Source of the DNA: Apostichopus japonicus
Taxonomy: Eukaryota; Echinodermata; Holothuroidea; Aspidochirotida; Stichopodidae
Direction: 5' to 3'
NCBI RefSeq assembly: GCF_037975245.1
Contig: NC_092570.1
Coordinates: forward strand, 10,131,501 to 10,195,500
DNA length: 64,000 bases
In this document: positions 63,522 through 64,000 of the stretch, piece after piece
Layout: every line of letters starts with the position of its first letter
How positions within the stretch are numbered: position 1 is the stretch's first letter
Translations under genes and position numbers: made by a program
Notes under the pieces: generated by a model
Told to the model about the DNA's origin: nothing
Database searches by the model: none
The model's input: only the letters and a program-made list of their open reading frames with translations

Positions 63522-63662
63522 CGTTCATACTGCTAAGGGAAGAATAGTTTCCTGTATGGCTGACAATGCTCGATAAACTCAGGGTGCTCAACGACTCCGA
63601 TACGTCTATGCTTTGCAAAGAAGGATTCGATGCAGTCTTCTTTAGCTGCTTCTTTTCAGATT
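63522..63662 (-). CDS. Death-domain protein, most 5' coding exon in the window
   Basis: The 141-nt exon has acceptor AATGCAACCAG before 63662 and donor AACG|GTAAGC after 63522. It takes one base from the exon before and ends in phase 1. Its 46 full codons encode a basic start (SEKKQLKK) and a serine-rich low-complexity linker (SIDVSESLSTLSLSSIVS...NYSSLSSM). Such a linker would separate an N-terminal part outside the window from the helical and death-fold C-terminus. A strong donor (AAAAG|GTAATG) at 63920-63918 may mark a further, very short upstream exon in compatible phase, but its acceptor is uncertain. The three downstream exons extend this frame to a 264-residue tail. Confidence 0.65.
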
Positions 63663-64000
63663 CTGGTTGCATTAGCATAAAAAGATATAAATAAAAACAA
63701 GCAAAATAGTTAAGTATGTTTCTTTGACCTATAAACTGATTGAGTTTTCTACTGCCAATGCCTTTTTCAATAGGATAAGAACAAACAGCCAGAATACTAA
63801 GTACTTAGCAAATTAACCTAATAATATCACTGGTATCCTTACAACAAATTCCATATCTAGACAGATTGCTAAAATGGATTGATGTGGGTTTTGATAACAT
63901 TACTCTTGTTCATCATTACCTTTTCTTAAAAATCTGAAGTCTATGAGTGCACATAACAATGTTTTCAAAAAGTGACATCATATTTTCTTTTTTCTCCTTT
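63663..64000 (-). other. Intron / window edge with a possible microexon
   Basis: On the minus strand AAAAG|GTAATG at 63920-63918 is a good donor. The frame needed for the next exon is open upstream to an ACTCATAG acceptor-like site at about 63941, giving a possible 21-nt exon. Nothing else is visible before the edge. Confidence 0.25.

Overview
The window looks like nuclear DNA of a marine invertebrate deuterostome, most plausibly an echinoderm such as a sea cucumber. That assignment is an inference. It rests on spliced animal genes with long introns, an AT-rich background, abundant TA and ATC microsatellites, long G/C homopolymer runs, tRNA-derived SINEs, small hAT-type elements and a THAP-bearing TTAA element. 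Nothing in it is prokaryotic: there is no CRISPR array, no operon and no rRNA or functional tRNA gene that I can support.

Two protein genes are visible, both on the minus strand. The first is a complete two-exon coding region for a Zic-family zinc-finger transcription factor (540 aa). Exon 1 (28882-30004) carries the N-terminal ZOC motif and zinc fingers 1-3. Exon 2 (335-834) carries fingers 4-5 and the C-terminus. The 28-kb intron between them holds no recognisable gene but has several tandem arrays, notably a 31-bp minisatellite at 20.1-21.6 kb. A plausible promoter with three CCAAT boxes lies just beyond 30.4 kb.

From about 30.6 to 51.2 kb is a gene-free stretch colonised by short repeats. 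It holds two tRNA-derived SINEs, five hAT-like elements with recognisable 8-bp target duplications, and a dispersed repeat built around TGACCT half-sites. One hAT element is nested in a 64-bp tandem repeat.

From 51.2 kb to the right edge lie the last four coding exons of a second gene: 63522-63662, 62631-62866, 56183-56384 and 51237-51451. All splice phases agree. They give a 264-aa C-terminal tail ending in a death-fold (death-domain-like) module; the 5' part is outside the window and I do not recognise the orthologue. Its introns contain a 1.86-kb Kolobok-like TTAA element with a broken THAP domain, a 46-bp repeat array, and a 5.9-kb array of about 81 copies of a 72-bp repeat. The 72-bp array is organised as a recent 2.46-kb higher-order duplication and nearly fills its intron. 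The long plus-strand open frames in that array are a by-product of a 72-bp (24-codon) period, not a credible gene.

I did not find a novel multi-gene system. The most interesting items are the higher-order minisatellites, the nested and paired transposons with clean boundaries, the dispersed nuclear-receptor-like half-site repeat and the unidentified death-domain gene.
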